Part shown: positions 1 through 7,049 of the stretch, piece after piece
Layout of the letters: each line of letters opens with the position of its first letter
Numbering within the stretch: the first letter of the stretch is position 1
Assembly (NCBI RefSeq): GCF_004345325.1
Contig: NZ_SLVJ01000016.1
Coordinates: 25,360 to 89,359, forward strand
Length of the DNA stretch: 64,000 nucleotides
DNA from: Acinetobacter calcoaceticus
GTDB taxonomy: Bacteria > Pseudomonadota > Gammaproteobacteria > Pseudomonadales > Moraxellaceae
Reading direction: 5' to 3'
The notes under the pieces: generated by a model
Database searches by the model: none
What the model was told of the DNA's origin: nothing
Seen by the model: the letters and a program-made list of their open reading frames with translations, nothing else
Made by a program: the position numbers and the translations under genes

Positions 1-343
1 ACCAAATCCCAAATACACCATCTACCTTGGTTGGGCCATAGGCGGCATGCATTTGCGCGCCCCACAAGGCGGTCGCGGCAAGATCCTCATTTAAACCGGG
101 CTGAAAAATGATGTCATTTGCATTGAGTTCTTTTTCAGCTTTCCATAACTGCTGATCATAAACACCCAATGGAGAGCCTCGGTAACCACTGATTAAGCCA
201 GCGGTATTTAAACCCTGCATGCGATCTAATTGTCTTTGTAATAAGGGGAGTTTGACTAAGGCCTGTATCCCAGAAATAAAGACGGTTTCATATTCAGTAT
301 CGTGATTGATTTTATTGAGGCAGATTTGTCCATTAGAGCCCAT
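1..343 (-). CDS. Indolepyruvate ferredoxin oxidoreductase, fused form (N-terminal part, runs off window)
   Basis: Only the first 114 codons are present; the gene continues beyond the left edge. The reading frame starts at an ATG at 343 with AGGGAG six bases upstream. The N-terminus has the hallmark blocks of the large fused indolepyruvate ferredoxin oxidoreductases (usually over 1100 residues): FISGIQALVKLPL, GLISGYRGSPLG near residue 51, and QPGLNEDLAATALWG. In the family this thiamine-diphosphate enzyme decarboxylates aryl pyruvates from aromatic amino acid breakdown to aryl-acetyl-CoA in the cytoplasm. Because the rest is outside the window, intactness cannot be judged. Confidence 0.88.
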   Translation of the reverse strand, partial: MGSNGQICLNKINHDTEYETVFISGIQALVKLPLLQRQLDRMQGLNTAGLISGYRGSPLGVYDQQLWKAEKELNANDIIFQPGLNEDLAATALWGAQMHAAYGPTKVDGVFGIW

Positions 344-595
344 GATGTACTCCCTATTCGATGATTCAATTATTCGACTTGTTATTGCGGTTAAATTGTT
401 TGCTTCCCTTGCACGATACCCTCCTTAGCTAATGATTTATTTGATTTTTATATATATCAATATCCGTTGATATCTACTGAGCATAGCCAGTTTAGTGGAG
501 CGCATAAAACGCTCATTTGACATGAGTTGCATGATCAATATGCATGCAAAGGGAGGGAAGAGAGATGGTGAGGGTGACGGTGGTGGCGGGTTAGC
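344..595. other. Intergenic region left of the island
   Basis: About 250 bases upstream of the oxidoreductase gene, which must contain its promoter. I see short palindromic AT-rich stretches (TATATATATCAATATCCG near 450) and a purine-rich run at 548-565, but no convincing gene or regulator site. Confidence 0.4.
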
Positions 596-666
596 CTCAA
601 CAAACTGTCGTGGAACGGGCTAATTCACGCAAAAAGCCCAGTTTGTTCAAACTGGGCTTTTGAGTT
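596..666. repeat. Left copy of a 71-bp perfect inverted repeat (IR-L)
   Basis: These 71 bases are the exact reverse complement of 5467-5537. Identity stops at both ends: base 595 and base 667 do not pair with their counterparts. The repeat contains a terminator-type hairpin at 632-661. Together with the right copy it brackets a 4.9-kb accessory island. The five bases outside the left copy (TTAGC) differ from those outside the right copy (CATTT), so no target-site duplication is seen. Confidence 0.95.
632..661 (+). terminator. Rho-independent-type hairpin inside IR-L
   Basis: Stem AAAAGCCCAGTTTG paired with CAAACTGGGCTTTT around a two-base loop. The T-run follows the stem on the plus strand, so transcription entering the island from the left would be stopped. 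The stem is A-flanked on the other side too, so it may act in both directions. Confidence 0.75.
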
Positions 667-801
667 AGTGTCAAGATATTGATTTTTATAAACTTATGCT
701 GTGAATTGAGTGTAAGTTGTATTATGTTGATTTTAGAAAATATTAATCACTTATAAGATCTGATATTATTGAGAATAATAATTATTTACTGTGTGTTCTC
801 T

Positions 802-1074
802 ATGTTCAAAGGCAAAAGTTTCGATAACGTTCTAAAATTATCTACATACATGTTTTGGTTGTTGGCTATTTGCTCTATAGGTCTAACTCTATATAACAAA
901 TATATGGGTTATTCTGAAAGTTTAGATATGAAACCTACTTTTACTTTTATGTTTTTCGCATTATTTGCTAAATATCAATACGCCATTCAATACTGGCTAA
1001 ATAAGTTAGAGACTATCAATACAAAAGAAAGAGACAAAAAACTTAGTATAGACTCAGATAGGAGTACAGATTGA
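802..1074 (+). CDS. Small membrane protein of unknown function
   Basis: 90 residues from the ATG at 802; a TTG start at 769 would add 11 residues. Neither has a clear ribosome binding site. There are two hydrophobic segments, around YMFWLLAICSIGLTLY and FTFMFFALFAKY, and a charged, lysine/aspartate-rich C-terminal tail, so it should be an inner-membrane protein with two helices. Its stop overlaps the start of the next small membrane gene (TGATG), implying translational coupling. The pair lies just inside the inverted-repeat island and is AT-rich. I do not recognise a family; a cargo, immunity or accessory role is a guess. Confidence 0.5.
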   Translation: MFKGKSFDNVLKLSTYMFWLLAICSIGLTLYNKYMGYSESLDMKPTFTFMFFALFAKYQYAIQYWLNKLETINTKERDKKLSIDSDRSTD

Positions 1075-1265
1075 TGAATGCTAATGATTTTATAGCGCCA
1101 GTAATTTTTTTAATAATTTTTGGAATATTTAACATTATCCGTAAAATTCTGTCTAAGACAACTAAGATAAAAGAACCTAGAAATATCTTCTGGTATTTAT
1201 TTATTCTATGCTGGGGAATTGCATACTTACCTTTTTGGAAATCAATAATTCCTTATCCCATTTAA
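1074..1265 (+). CDS. Small membrane protein of unknown function
   Basis: 63 residues from ATG 1074, which overlaps the preceding stop codon. AGGAG at 1060-1064 is nine bases upstream and decides this start over the in-frame TTG at 1071. Two hydrophobic helices (FIAPVIFLIIFGIFNII and IFWYLFILCWGIAYLPF) are separated by a basic loop. It is probably co-translated with the 90-residue membrane protein before it. No family is recognised. Confidence 0.55.
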   Translation: MNANDFIAPVIFLIIFGIFNIIRKILSKTTKIKEPRNIFWYLFILCWGIAYLPFWKSIIPYPI

Positions 1266-1438
1266 CATAATGGTGTTATGCAAAATGAACCAATAAAAGA
1301 TATTTAAAATCAAATATTTATATGTTTTACATAATCTCGAAAAGCACAAAAAAACTGGAACACTCCACTAATTCCTCGTTGCATCCGCTGTGCGGTGCAA
1401 TGCCAAACCGGTTGATGTTTGCTTTAAACAGTTTTTGT

Positions 1439-1624
1439 CTAAGCTGTACGAGGGCAGGACTTGGTCTGAGCTAGGCCACTAATGCCATATTGATTGAGCT
1501 TTAGCAATAAGCGAGTAATTTGACGGGGGGAACGCTTGAGAACTTCAACTGCACGGACTTGGGTAATACGTTGATCTCGAACATCCTACAGTACCGCAAG
1601 GCGTTGTATTTCTTTGTCAGACAT
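1439..1624 (-). pseudogene. ISNCY/IS1202-type transposase, N-terminal remnant
   Basis: Reading leftward from ATG 1624 gives about 60 codons starting MSDKEIQRLAVL, then an in-frame TAG after 12 codons, then a helix-turn-helix-like stretch (RITQVRAVEVLKRSPRQI, TRLLLKLNQYGISGL). This matches the N-terminal DNA-binding part of ISNCY-family transposases as I know them ('SDKELxRL...ITQxxAAxxLxxSxRQVxRLL...GAxGL'). The catalytic domain is absent and a second stop closes the frame at 1439. It is a dead fossil inside the island, evidence of earlier mobile-element traffic. No terminal repeats could be assigned. Confidence 0.6.
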
Positions 1625-1851
1625 GGTGATCAACATCTATATTGATATCCAGGCCATGATGGTAAACCCATCATAAACTAGACATTTTTATTGGTGAGAA
1701 TATAGACACTTTGAATGGGTTTTAACATTTATAAATAATATGGCTTTAAGCCCTAAAACAAACTCCAAATCCAACGGACAAGTCTAAGGATAAAAGTCCT
1801 TGCAATATGTATTCGATCAAATACAATTGATAAGGAAAAGAAGGAACCCTC
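1625..1851. other. Upstream region of the toxin-antitoxin pair
   Basis: 227 bases between the transposase remnant and the toxin gene. It should include the leftover IS end (around 1625-1690) and the promoter of the toxin-antitoxin operon; the AAGGAAC at 1843-1849 region serves as ribosome binding site for the toxin. No operator palindrome is obvious. Confidence 0.4.
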
Positions 1852-2148
1852 ATGGTTGAAATTAAACGTCTACCGGAATTTGATGCATGGTTAGATGGTA
1901 TTAAAGACAATATGACTAGAATTCGCTTGAATCGTAGATTGGATAAGGTTCAACGTGGAAACTGGGGTGATATTAAACCTCTCCAAGACGGTGTATGGGA
2001 GATGAGAGAGTTCTTCGGTTCAGGTTGGCGGATGTACTATATCCAGCATGGTGACGTTGTGATCGTGATGCTTGGAGGTGGTGAAAAATCTACTCAAAGC
2101 AAAGACATTGATCGAGCAGTCAAACTATCGAAAACATTGGAGGAATAA
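1852..2148 (+). CDS. RelE/HigB-type toxin (addiction module killer protein)
   Basis: 98 residues, the usual length of the Gp49-like/COG3657 branch of RelE-fold mRNA-cleaving toxins. Typical features are the basic helix LNRRLDKVQRGNWGD, the phrase PLQDGVWEMREFFGSGWRMYY, and the C-terminal VVIVMLGGGEKSTQ block. It probably inhibits translation by cutting mRNA on the ribosome, as the family does. The start has a GGAAC ribosome binding sequence. It is followed after two bases by the antitoxin gene, the toxin-first order seen in HigBA-like pairs. The location inside the inverted-repeat island suggests a stabilising role. Confidence 0.88.
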   Translation: MVEIKRLPEFDAWLDGIKDNMTRIRLNRRLDKVQRGNWGDIKPLQDGVWEMREFFGSGWRMYYIQHGDVVIVMLGGGEKSTQSKDIDRAVKLSKTLEE

Positions 2149-2150
2149 AA

Positions 2151-2441
2151 ATGATTAAAGTTGCTGATTTACCAAGTTTTGATATGGCTGAGTCACTCAA
2201 AACTGAAGAAGATATTGTGATGTACCTCAATATGGTCCTTGAAGATAATGATCCTGCTGAATTGGCTCATGCCCTTGGCGTAATAGCTAAAGCAAGAGGG
2301 ATGACCCAAATTGCCAAAGAAGCAGGGATTGGACGAGAAGCGCTCTATAAAGCACTTCGTCAAGACTCAGCACCTCGCTTTGATACGATCAATCGGGTTG
2401 TTAAGGCTTTAGGTTTAAAGCTTACAGTTCAGAATGCTTAG
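2151..2441 (+). CDS. HigA-like antitoxin (addiction module antidote, HTH)
   Basis: 96 residues with a helix-turn-helix in the second half (GMTQIAKEAGIGREALYKAL) and the C-terminal APRFDTINRVVKALGLKLTV block that characterises the COG3636/TIGR02684 antidote family. It should bind and neutralise the upstream toxin and repress the shared operon. Only two bases separate it from the toxin stop, so the two are one operon. A hairpin terminator follows at 2448. Confidence 0.88.
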   Translation: MIKVADLPSFDMAESLKTEEDIVMYLNMVLEDNDPAELAHALGVIAKARGMTQIAKEAGIGREALYKALRQDSAPRFDTINRVVKALGLKLTVQNA

Positions 2442-2447
2442 AAATTA

Positions 2448-2478
2448 AAAAAATGGGAACGAATAGCCCCCATTTTTC
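2448..2478 (+). terminator. Terminator after the toxin-antitoxin operon
   Basis: AAAAATGGG and CCCATTTTT pair around a short loop, ending in a T-run directly after the antitoxin gene. It is A-flanked, so it could work on either strand. Confidence 0.6.
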
Positions 2479-2647
2479 ATTTCGCATAAGAGATTTTATG
2501 TTAAGTAATAATTAGAATTCGTTATGTGGGGGCAGTAAAAACTAAAGTTTAGAGTGGGGTAAGATAGAAATATAAAAATATTTATTAAAATCAGTAGTTT
2601 TAGTTGTATGATGTTTACTAACTTTTATACCCTTAGTTCTTATTCGA

Positions 2648-4225
2648 ATGTCAAAACTAAAATCAATACGTTTGAAAAATCTCCGAAGTTTAAAAGATAC
2701 TGGAGACGTTGAGTTAAAACCTATTACGATACTTGTTGGTAAAAATAGTGTAGGAAAAAGTACATTTCTTCGAACTTTTCCTTTACTAAGACAAAGTTGT
2801 GAAAAAGAAACCAGAGCACCTATTTTGTGGTATGGAAATTTAGTTGATTTTGGTGATTTTGGTACAGCTTTAAATAAAAAAACGATGTCTATTGATGGTG
2901 ATGACTATATTGAGTTTTCATTTAATATGGAACTGGATAGTTTAATTTATTATTACAGATATAAATCTATTGATAATTTAGAACCAAAAAAAATTAATAC
3001 AAATATCTCTTTAAGGATGAGAGAACATAATAAATCTAGTTATGCCTCTCAATTAAAAATGGATATTTTTGGTAATACAATTATATTGGATTTAAACCAA
3101 AATCAAGAATTTGAAAAAATATCAATCAATGAAATAGTTTTTAATAAAGATTATTTTAAAGAAAGAGGCTGTACATATGAAATAATTCAAAGAAAAATTC
3201 TACCTATACCACGACTATTAAAAACTATCAGAATAAAAGAAAAGAAAGTGGAGTTTTTGGCAGAATCTGAATTATTTAATGATTATTTAAAAGAAAATAT
3301 TACAAGATTATGTAGAAAAAACACAAGTTCAGAAACTATTGAGCATTTAATAGAAAATATACCATGGGCATCTGGAACTGATATATATAATTATTTCTGC
3401 AATCAGAATATAATAATTGGCCTTGCAAAAAATATATCCCAAAAGGGTATTGATAGTACGATATTTAAAGAAATTCTTTGCTTCTTTTATCTTGGATTAT
3501 TTGAAAATTTAGTAAGAATACATAATGATGAGTTGTCATCAATATTTAGTGATGTTCGCTATTTAGAGCCACTAAGAGCTACAGCACAAAGATACTATAG
3601 AAGACAAGAACTAGCAATTGATGAAATTGATTCTAAAGGATCAAATATTGCAATGTTTTTAGATAGTTTAAGTGCACATGAAAGAGTAAGTATAAATAAG
3701 ATATTGAAAGATGATTTTGATATTGAATTAAATGTAACTAAAGAAAATGGCCATTTAGCTTTAACTATTAAGAATAGTGATCTTAAAGAAGCTACTAATA
3801 TTGCAGATTTAGGGGTTGGGTATTCTCAAATTCTACCATTCATTATTCAGTTATGGAGTTGTATACATAGGAAAAAAAGTACAAGAAATAACTTTCTTGG
3901 ATTTCGTGGTAGACAAAGTAACAACAGTTTATTTGTAATTGAACAACCTGAATTACATTTACATCCTGCATATCAATCAAAAATTTCTGATGTTATTTGT
4001 AAAATTAATAAAGATAGTAGGAATTATGTGAATTTAATTATAGAAACTCATAGTCCTCATATTATTTATCGATTAGGTGAGTTAATTGAATTAGGTGAAA
4101 TAGATAAAGAGTCTATACAGGTTTTAGTGTTTGAAGAGTCTGAAAATGGAACGTCAATAAAAAAATCAATATTTGATGAAAATGGACGTTTAAATAATTG
4201 GCCTATTGGTTTTTTTCAGCCTTAA
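2648..4225 (+). CDS. AAA family ATPase (AAA_21/COG4938-like), putative defence ATPase
   Basis: 525 residues. Walker A is GKNSVGKST at residues 31-39; the order then follows the SMC/ABC-like 'predicted ATPase' pattern: YLEPLRATAQRYYRR near 308, a signature-like DLGVGYSQILPFI near 390, Walker B FVIEQPELHLHP with E432 and E435, and the switch histidine in IETHSPH (H468). Such cytoplasmic ATPases power OLD, Gabija, PARIS and retron-type phage defence. It is followed after 20 bases by a TOPRIM-like partner. No good ribosome binding site precedes the ATG at 2648. The gene is far more AT-rich than the core genes, pointing to horizontal transfer. Confidence 0.85.
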   Translation: MSKLKSIRLKNLRSLKDTGDVELKPITILVGKNSVGKSTFLRTFPLLRQSCEKETRAPILWYGNLVDFGDFGTALNKKTMSIDGDDYIEFSFNMELDSLIYYYRYKSIDNLEPKKINTNISLRMREHNKSSYASQLKMDIFGNTIILDLNQNQEFEKISINEIVFNKDYFKERGCTYEIIQRKILPIPRLLKTIRIKEKKVEFLAESELFNDYLKENITRLCRKNTSSETIEHLIENIPWASGTDIYNYFCNQNIIIGLAKNISQKGIDSTIFKEILCFFYLGLFENLVRIHNDELSSIFSDVRYLEPLRATAQRYYRRQELAIDEIDSKGSNIAMFLDSLSAHERVSINKILKDDFDIELNVTKENGHLALTIKNSDLKEATNIADLGVGYSQILPFIIQLWSCIHRKKSTRNNFLGFRGRQSNNSLFVIEQPELHLHPAYQSKISDVICKINKDSRNYVNLIIETHSPHIIYRLGELIELGEIDKESIQVLVFEESENGTSIKKSIFDENGRLNNWPIGFFQP

Positions 4226-4245
4226 ATTTATCTGTGTGATTATAT

Positions 4246-5352
4246 ATGTACATTTACTTAATGGATGATATTTGTTCTTTAGACTTTTCATCTGAAAATC
4301 TTGATAATATAACTGCTTTAGAGAACCTAATTAATTCTGGATATGATGGAGCCAATATTATTGATGCTTCTACAAAAACGATGAGGTTTTTAAAAGATGC
4401 AAATATTCTAAGTGAAACATCTTTAAAAAAAATTTCACAAATTTCAGATTTTAATAGAGAGTTAGGTGGGCTTTATAAAGATATCCCTTATAAGGTATAT
4501 ATTACTGGAGAAAACGTCTTACTTCATAAAAATAATAATTCTTGGTATATTCAATTAAAGTCAATATCATATGGTAATTTTGCTTATTTAGATTTATTGG
4601 CAGAAGATGAAAGTGATGCAAAACTCTTAATTATTGCCATGAAACATTATCAATTGCTAAATAATAGCTTAAAGAATTTTAATATTAAGGCTAAAGCATC
4701 GAATGGTGGTGGTGGAAATATTAAAAAAGTTTTATTATCTAAGCTACAAGATAAAGAAAACTTTTTAATATGCTTCTGTGATAGTGATAAATTTTCTTTA
4801 GATTCAGATCTCAGTTATGTAACTAAAGAATGTAAAAAAATTTCTGGAGATGCTAATTTTCCTGTGTCTTTTTTTTGTACTTCAGGAAGGGAAATAGAAA
4901 ACGATTTACCTCATTACTTTATTAGTCAAGTTATTGATATTGACAACAATCATGAAGTTAAAAAGTCCTTCACAACCTTAGAAAAAATTTATTATAGCGT
5001 AGATAAAAATTTGTATTTATTTACAGACATAAAAGAAGGCATGACGCTCAAAAATATTAATAATATTAAATGTAGCACATCCAACCAGTTTTGGAAAAAT
5101 GGTATTTCAAAGCTTATAGAGGCTGATATCTTGGATGATGACATTACAAGTAAGCCTGAAGATACTTATGTGATTCAACATATATCTAAATCAATCTCCG
5201 CAAATATTCTAAGTTGGCTTAACTTTGAATATGAAAGCAAACCTAAAAGAGTACATGAGATTATTAAAAACCAAGAGGATGCAACTTCTTGGCTACAACA
5301 TGGTGAAAATCTATTTTGGTTAGGGTGTGGTATGAAAAAGGGGAGATTGTAA
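4246..5352 (+). CDS. TOPRIM/DUF4435-like protein, partner of the AAA ATPase
   Basis: 368 residues. I see no close family, but the middle carries an ordered set of TOPRIM-type landmarks: acidic residues after a hydrophobic strand (LLAEDESDAK, E120/E122), a glycine-rich turn with NIK (154-159), a strand ending in CDSD (D179, D181), and SGREIENDLP (214-222), which matches the 'IENyl' block of DUF4435 proteins such as PARIS AriB. The first ~110 residues are extra compared with those proteins. The inferred role is the effector nuclease released or activated by the upstream ATPase. AT-rich base use matches the ATPase. The family assignment is an inference; the two-gene operon is seen directly. Confidence 0.6.
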   Translation: MYIYLMDDICSLDFSSENLDNITALENLINSGYDGANIIDASTKTMRFLKDANILSETSLKKISQISDFNRELGGLYKDIPYKVYITGENVLLHKNNNSWYIQLKSISYGNFAYLDLLAEDESDAKLLIIAMKHYQLLNNSLKNFNIKAKASNGGGGNIKKVLLSKLQDKENFLICFCDSDKFSLDSDLSYVTKECKKISGDANFPVSFFCTSGREIENDLPHYFISQVIDIDNNHEVKKSFTTLEKIYYSVDKNLYLFTDIKEGMTLKNINNIKCSTSNQFWKNGISKLIEADILDDDITSKPEDTYVIQHISKSISANILSWLNFEYESKPKRVHEIIKNQEDATSWLQHGENLFWLGCGMKKGRL

Positions 5353-5466
5353 TTAATCTATTTAGAAAAATGAAAGGGGCAATATTTTTTAGATTTCCTA
5401 AAATCAACAGAATACACCTCATGCAAAATTAACAATTAAATTGAGTAAAATCAATATATTGAGATC

Positions 5467-5537
5467 AACTCAAAAGCCCAGTTTGAACAAACTGGGCTTT
5501 TTGCGTGAATTAGCCCGTTCCACGACAGTTTGTTGAG
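5467..5537. repeat. Right copy of the 71-bp perfect inverted repeat (IR-R)
   Basis: Exact reverse complement of 596-666. It lies 114 bases after the stop of the TOPRIM-like gene and marks the right edge of the island. The hairpin inside it (5472-5501) points its minus-strand T-run into the island, mirroring the left copy. Confidence 0.95.
5472..5501 (-). terminator. Rho-independent-type hairpin inside IR-R
   Basis: Same hairpin as at 632-661 in opposite orientation. On the plus strand the stem is also followed by five T residues, so it can terminate the ATPase/TOPRIM operon as well as leftward transcripts. Confidence 0.7.
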
Positions 5538-5974
5538 CATTTTTCTGAGACACTCATTAGTGAGCATAAACAATCAGATCAGCCATAAGGTTTAAAGGAG
5601 CGGCTCTAGAAGCCCTTTTTCTTAGGTTCTGGTTCAATATGTTCTGGTACTGGAATGGCAATACCCCTAAAAATAATTGAACTTAAAAGTAGAAAATCCA
5701 ATACCTCTGAATTATGGATATATCCATAGATGGCAATACAACACTGCAAACATGAATTCTGCTCATGTTTTTGTGAAATTAACTCGTTTGATTCATGAGG
5801 TGCCTGCGGGATACATTACATCATGCTCTGAACTATAGACCATCTTATAGTTAATTCTGGATTGGGCCATGAGGCGACTATCGGAACAGACTGGGAATAC
5901 CATTGACTGGGAAGATCAGAAAGAGCAGCACATACATTCAGGTTTAATCTCAGAAATTAGGGTAGCGGATCACA
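5538..5974. other. Region between island and mesX, with a possible gene-end relic
   Basis: 437 bases. On the minus strand an open frame without start codon runs from about 5820 to a TAG at 5606-5608 and ends GIAIPVPEHIEPEPKKKGF after a hydrophobic stretch; it reads like the C-terminal tail of a lost membrane protein whose front is gone. The promoter of mesX must lie in the last part; no riboswitch-like structure was recognised. Confidence 0.3.
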
Positions 5975-6949
5975 ATGAACAATGAATTTGCATTTACGAT
6001 TAAGAGCATTCGTTTTGATGAAAATTATCATCCATCAAACAATACCCGTATCACCACCAACTTTGCGAATTTGGCGCGAGGCGAGAGCCGCCAAGAGAAC
6101 TTGCGTAACACCTTAAAGATGATTGACAATCGTTTCAATGCCTTGGCGCATTGGGATAATGCCAAGGGTGATCGCTATTCTGTTGAACTCGAAATCATTT
6201 CCGTGGATATCAACATTGCAAGTAGTGCTGATACCTTCCCGACCATTGAAATATTGAAAACCAATATTATCGATCACCAAAATAATCAACGTATTGAAGG
6301 CATTGTCGGCAATAATTTTTCTTCTTATGTGCGCGATTATGACTTTAGCGTATTGCTGTTGGAACATAATAAAAATCAAGCTAACTTTAGTGTGCCAGAC
6401 AACTTTGGCGATCTGCATGGCAAGCTATTTCAGCATTTCGTCAACTCAAATATTTACCAAGAACACTTTAGTAAGCCACCAGTGATCTGCCTCAGTGTAT
6501 CGAGTACCAAGACCTATCAACGCACTGAAAATCAGCATCCTGTATTGGGTGTGGAATACCAACAAGATGAATACTCTTTAACTGATGAGTATTTTGGAAA
6601 GATGGGCTTAGAGGTACGTTACTTTATGCCTGAAAATAGTGTTGCGCCTTTGGCATTTTATTTCCGTGGTGACTTGCTCAGTGATTACACCAATCTTGAG
6701 TTGATCAGTACCATCAGCACCATGGAAACTTTCCAAAAGATTTACCGCCCTGAGATTTACAATGCCAATGCAACAGCAGGGAAATGCTACCAACCGAGCT
6801 TGAACAACCATGATCATTCATTTACGCAGATTGTTTATGATCGCGAAGAACGTGGCCAGTTGGCGATTCAGCAAGGGAAATTTACTGAGCAACACTTCAT
6901 CAAGCCTTACCAAAATATCCTAGGGCAATGGGCTGCTCAGTACGCTTAA
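5975..6949 (+). CDS. mesX: MesX (DUF1852), partner of folate-independent methionine synthase
   Basis: 324 residues, full length for DUF1852. The N-terminal FAFTIKSIRFDENYHPS and the block TNFANLARGESRQENLR are typical. Established genetics in Acinetobacter baylyi showed that DUF1852 (MesX) is needed together with MesD for methionine synthesis without methyl-folate or cobalamin, probably in an oxygen-dependent step that supplies the methyl group. The mesD gene follows after 100 bases on the same strand and a flavin reductase comes next, which supports an oxidative or flavin-linked function. The chemistry is not fully settled. The cytoplasm is expected, since there is no signal peptide. Confidence 0.88.
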   Translation: MNNEFAFTIKSIRFDENYHPSNNTRITTNFANLARGESRQENLRNTLKMIDNRFNALAHWDNAKGDRYSVELEIISVDINIASSADTFPTIEILKTNIIDHQNNQRIEGIVGNNFSSYVRDYDFSVLLLEHNKNQANFSVPDNFGDLHGKLFQHFVNSNIYQEHFSKPPVICLSVSSTKTYQRTENQHPVLGVEYQQDEYSLTDEYFGKMGLEVRYFMPENSVAPLAFYFRGDLLSDYTNLELISTISTMETFQKIYRPEIYNANATAGKCYQPSLNNHDHSFTQIVYDREERGQLAIQQGKFTEQHFIKPYQNILGQWAAQYA

Positions 6950-7049
6950 TACAGCTATGCGTCAAGCTCAGTATCAAGCCATGCATGAGGCTATATATGC
7001 ACTCATGCATGCAACAACGAATGAAACAAATTAGATAAGATTATAGATT

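Noticed and set aside
2648..5352. Naming the ATPase/TOPRIM pair outright as PARIS (AriA/AriB) or Gabija
   Set aside because: The catalytic landmarks of the second protein start only at residue ~120 and its N-terminal part is unmatched; the resemblance supports the class but not a specific named system.
596..5537. Calling the island a transposon
   Set aside because: There are long inverted ends but no transposase able to act, no target-site duplication (TTAGC against CATTT), and the repeats include a terminator, so other origins are equally likely.
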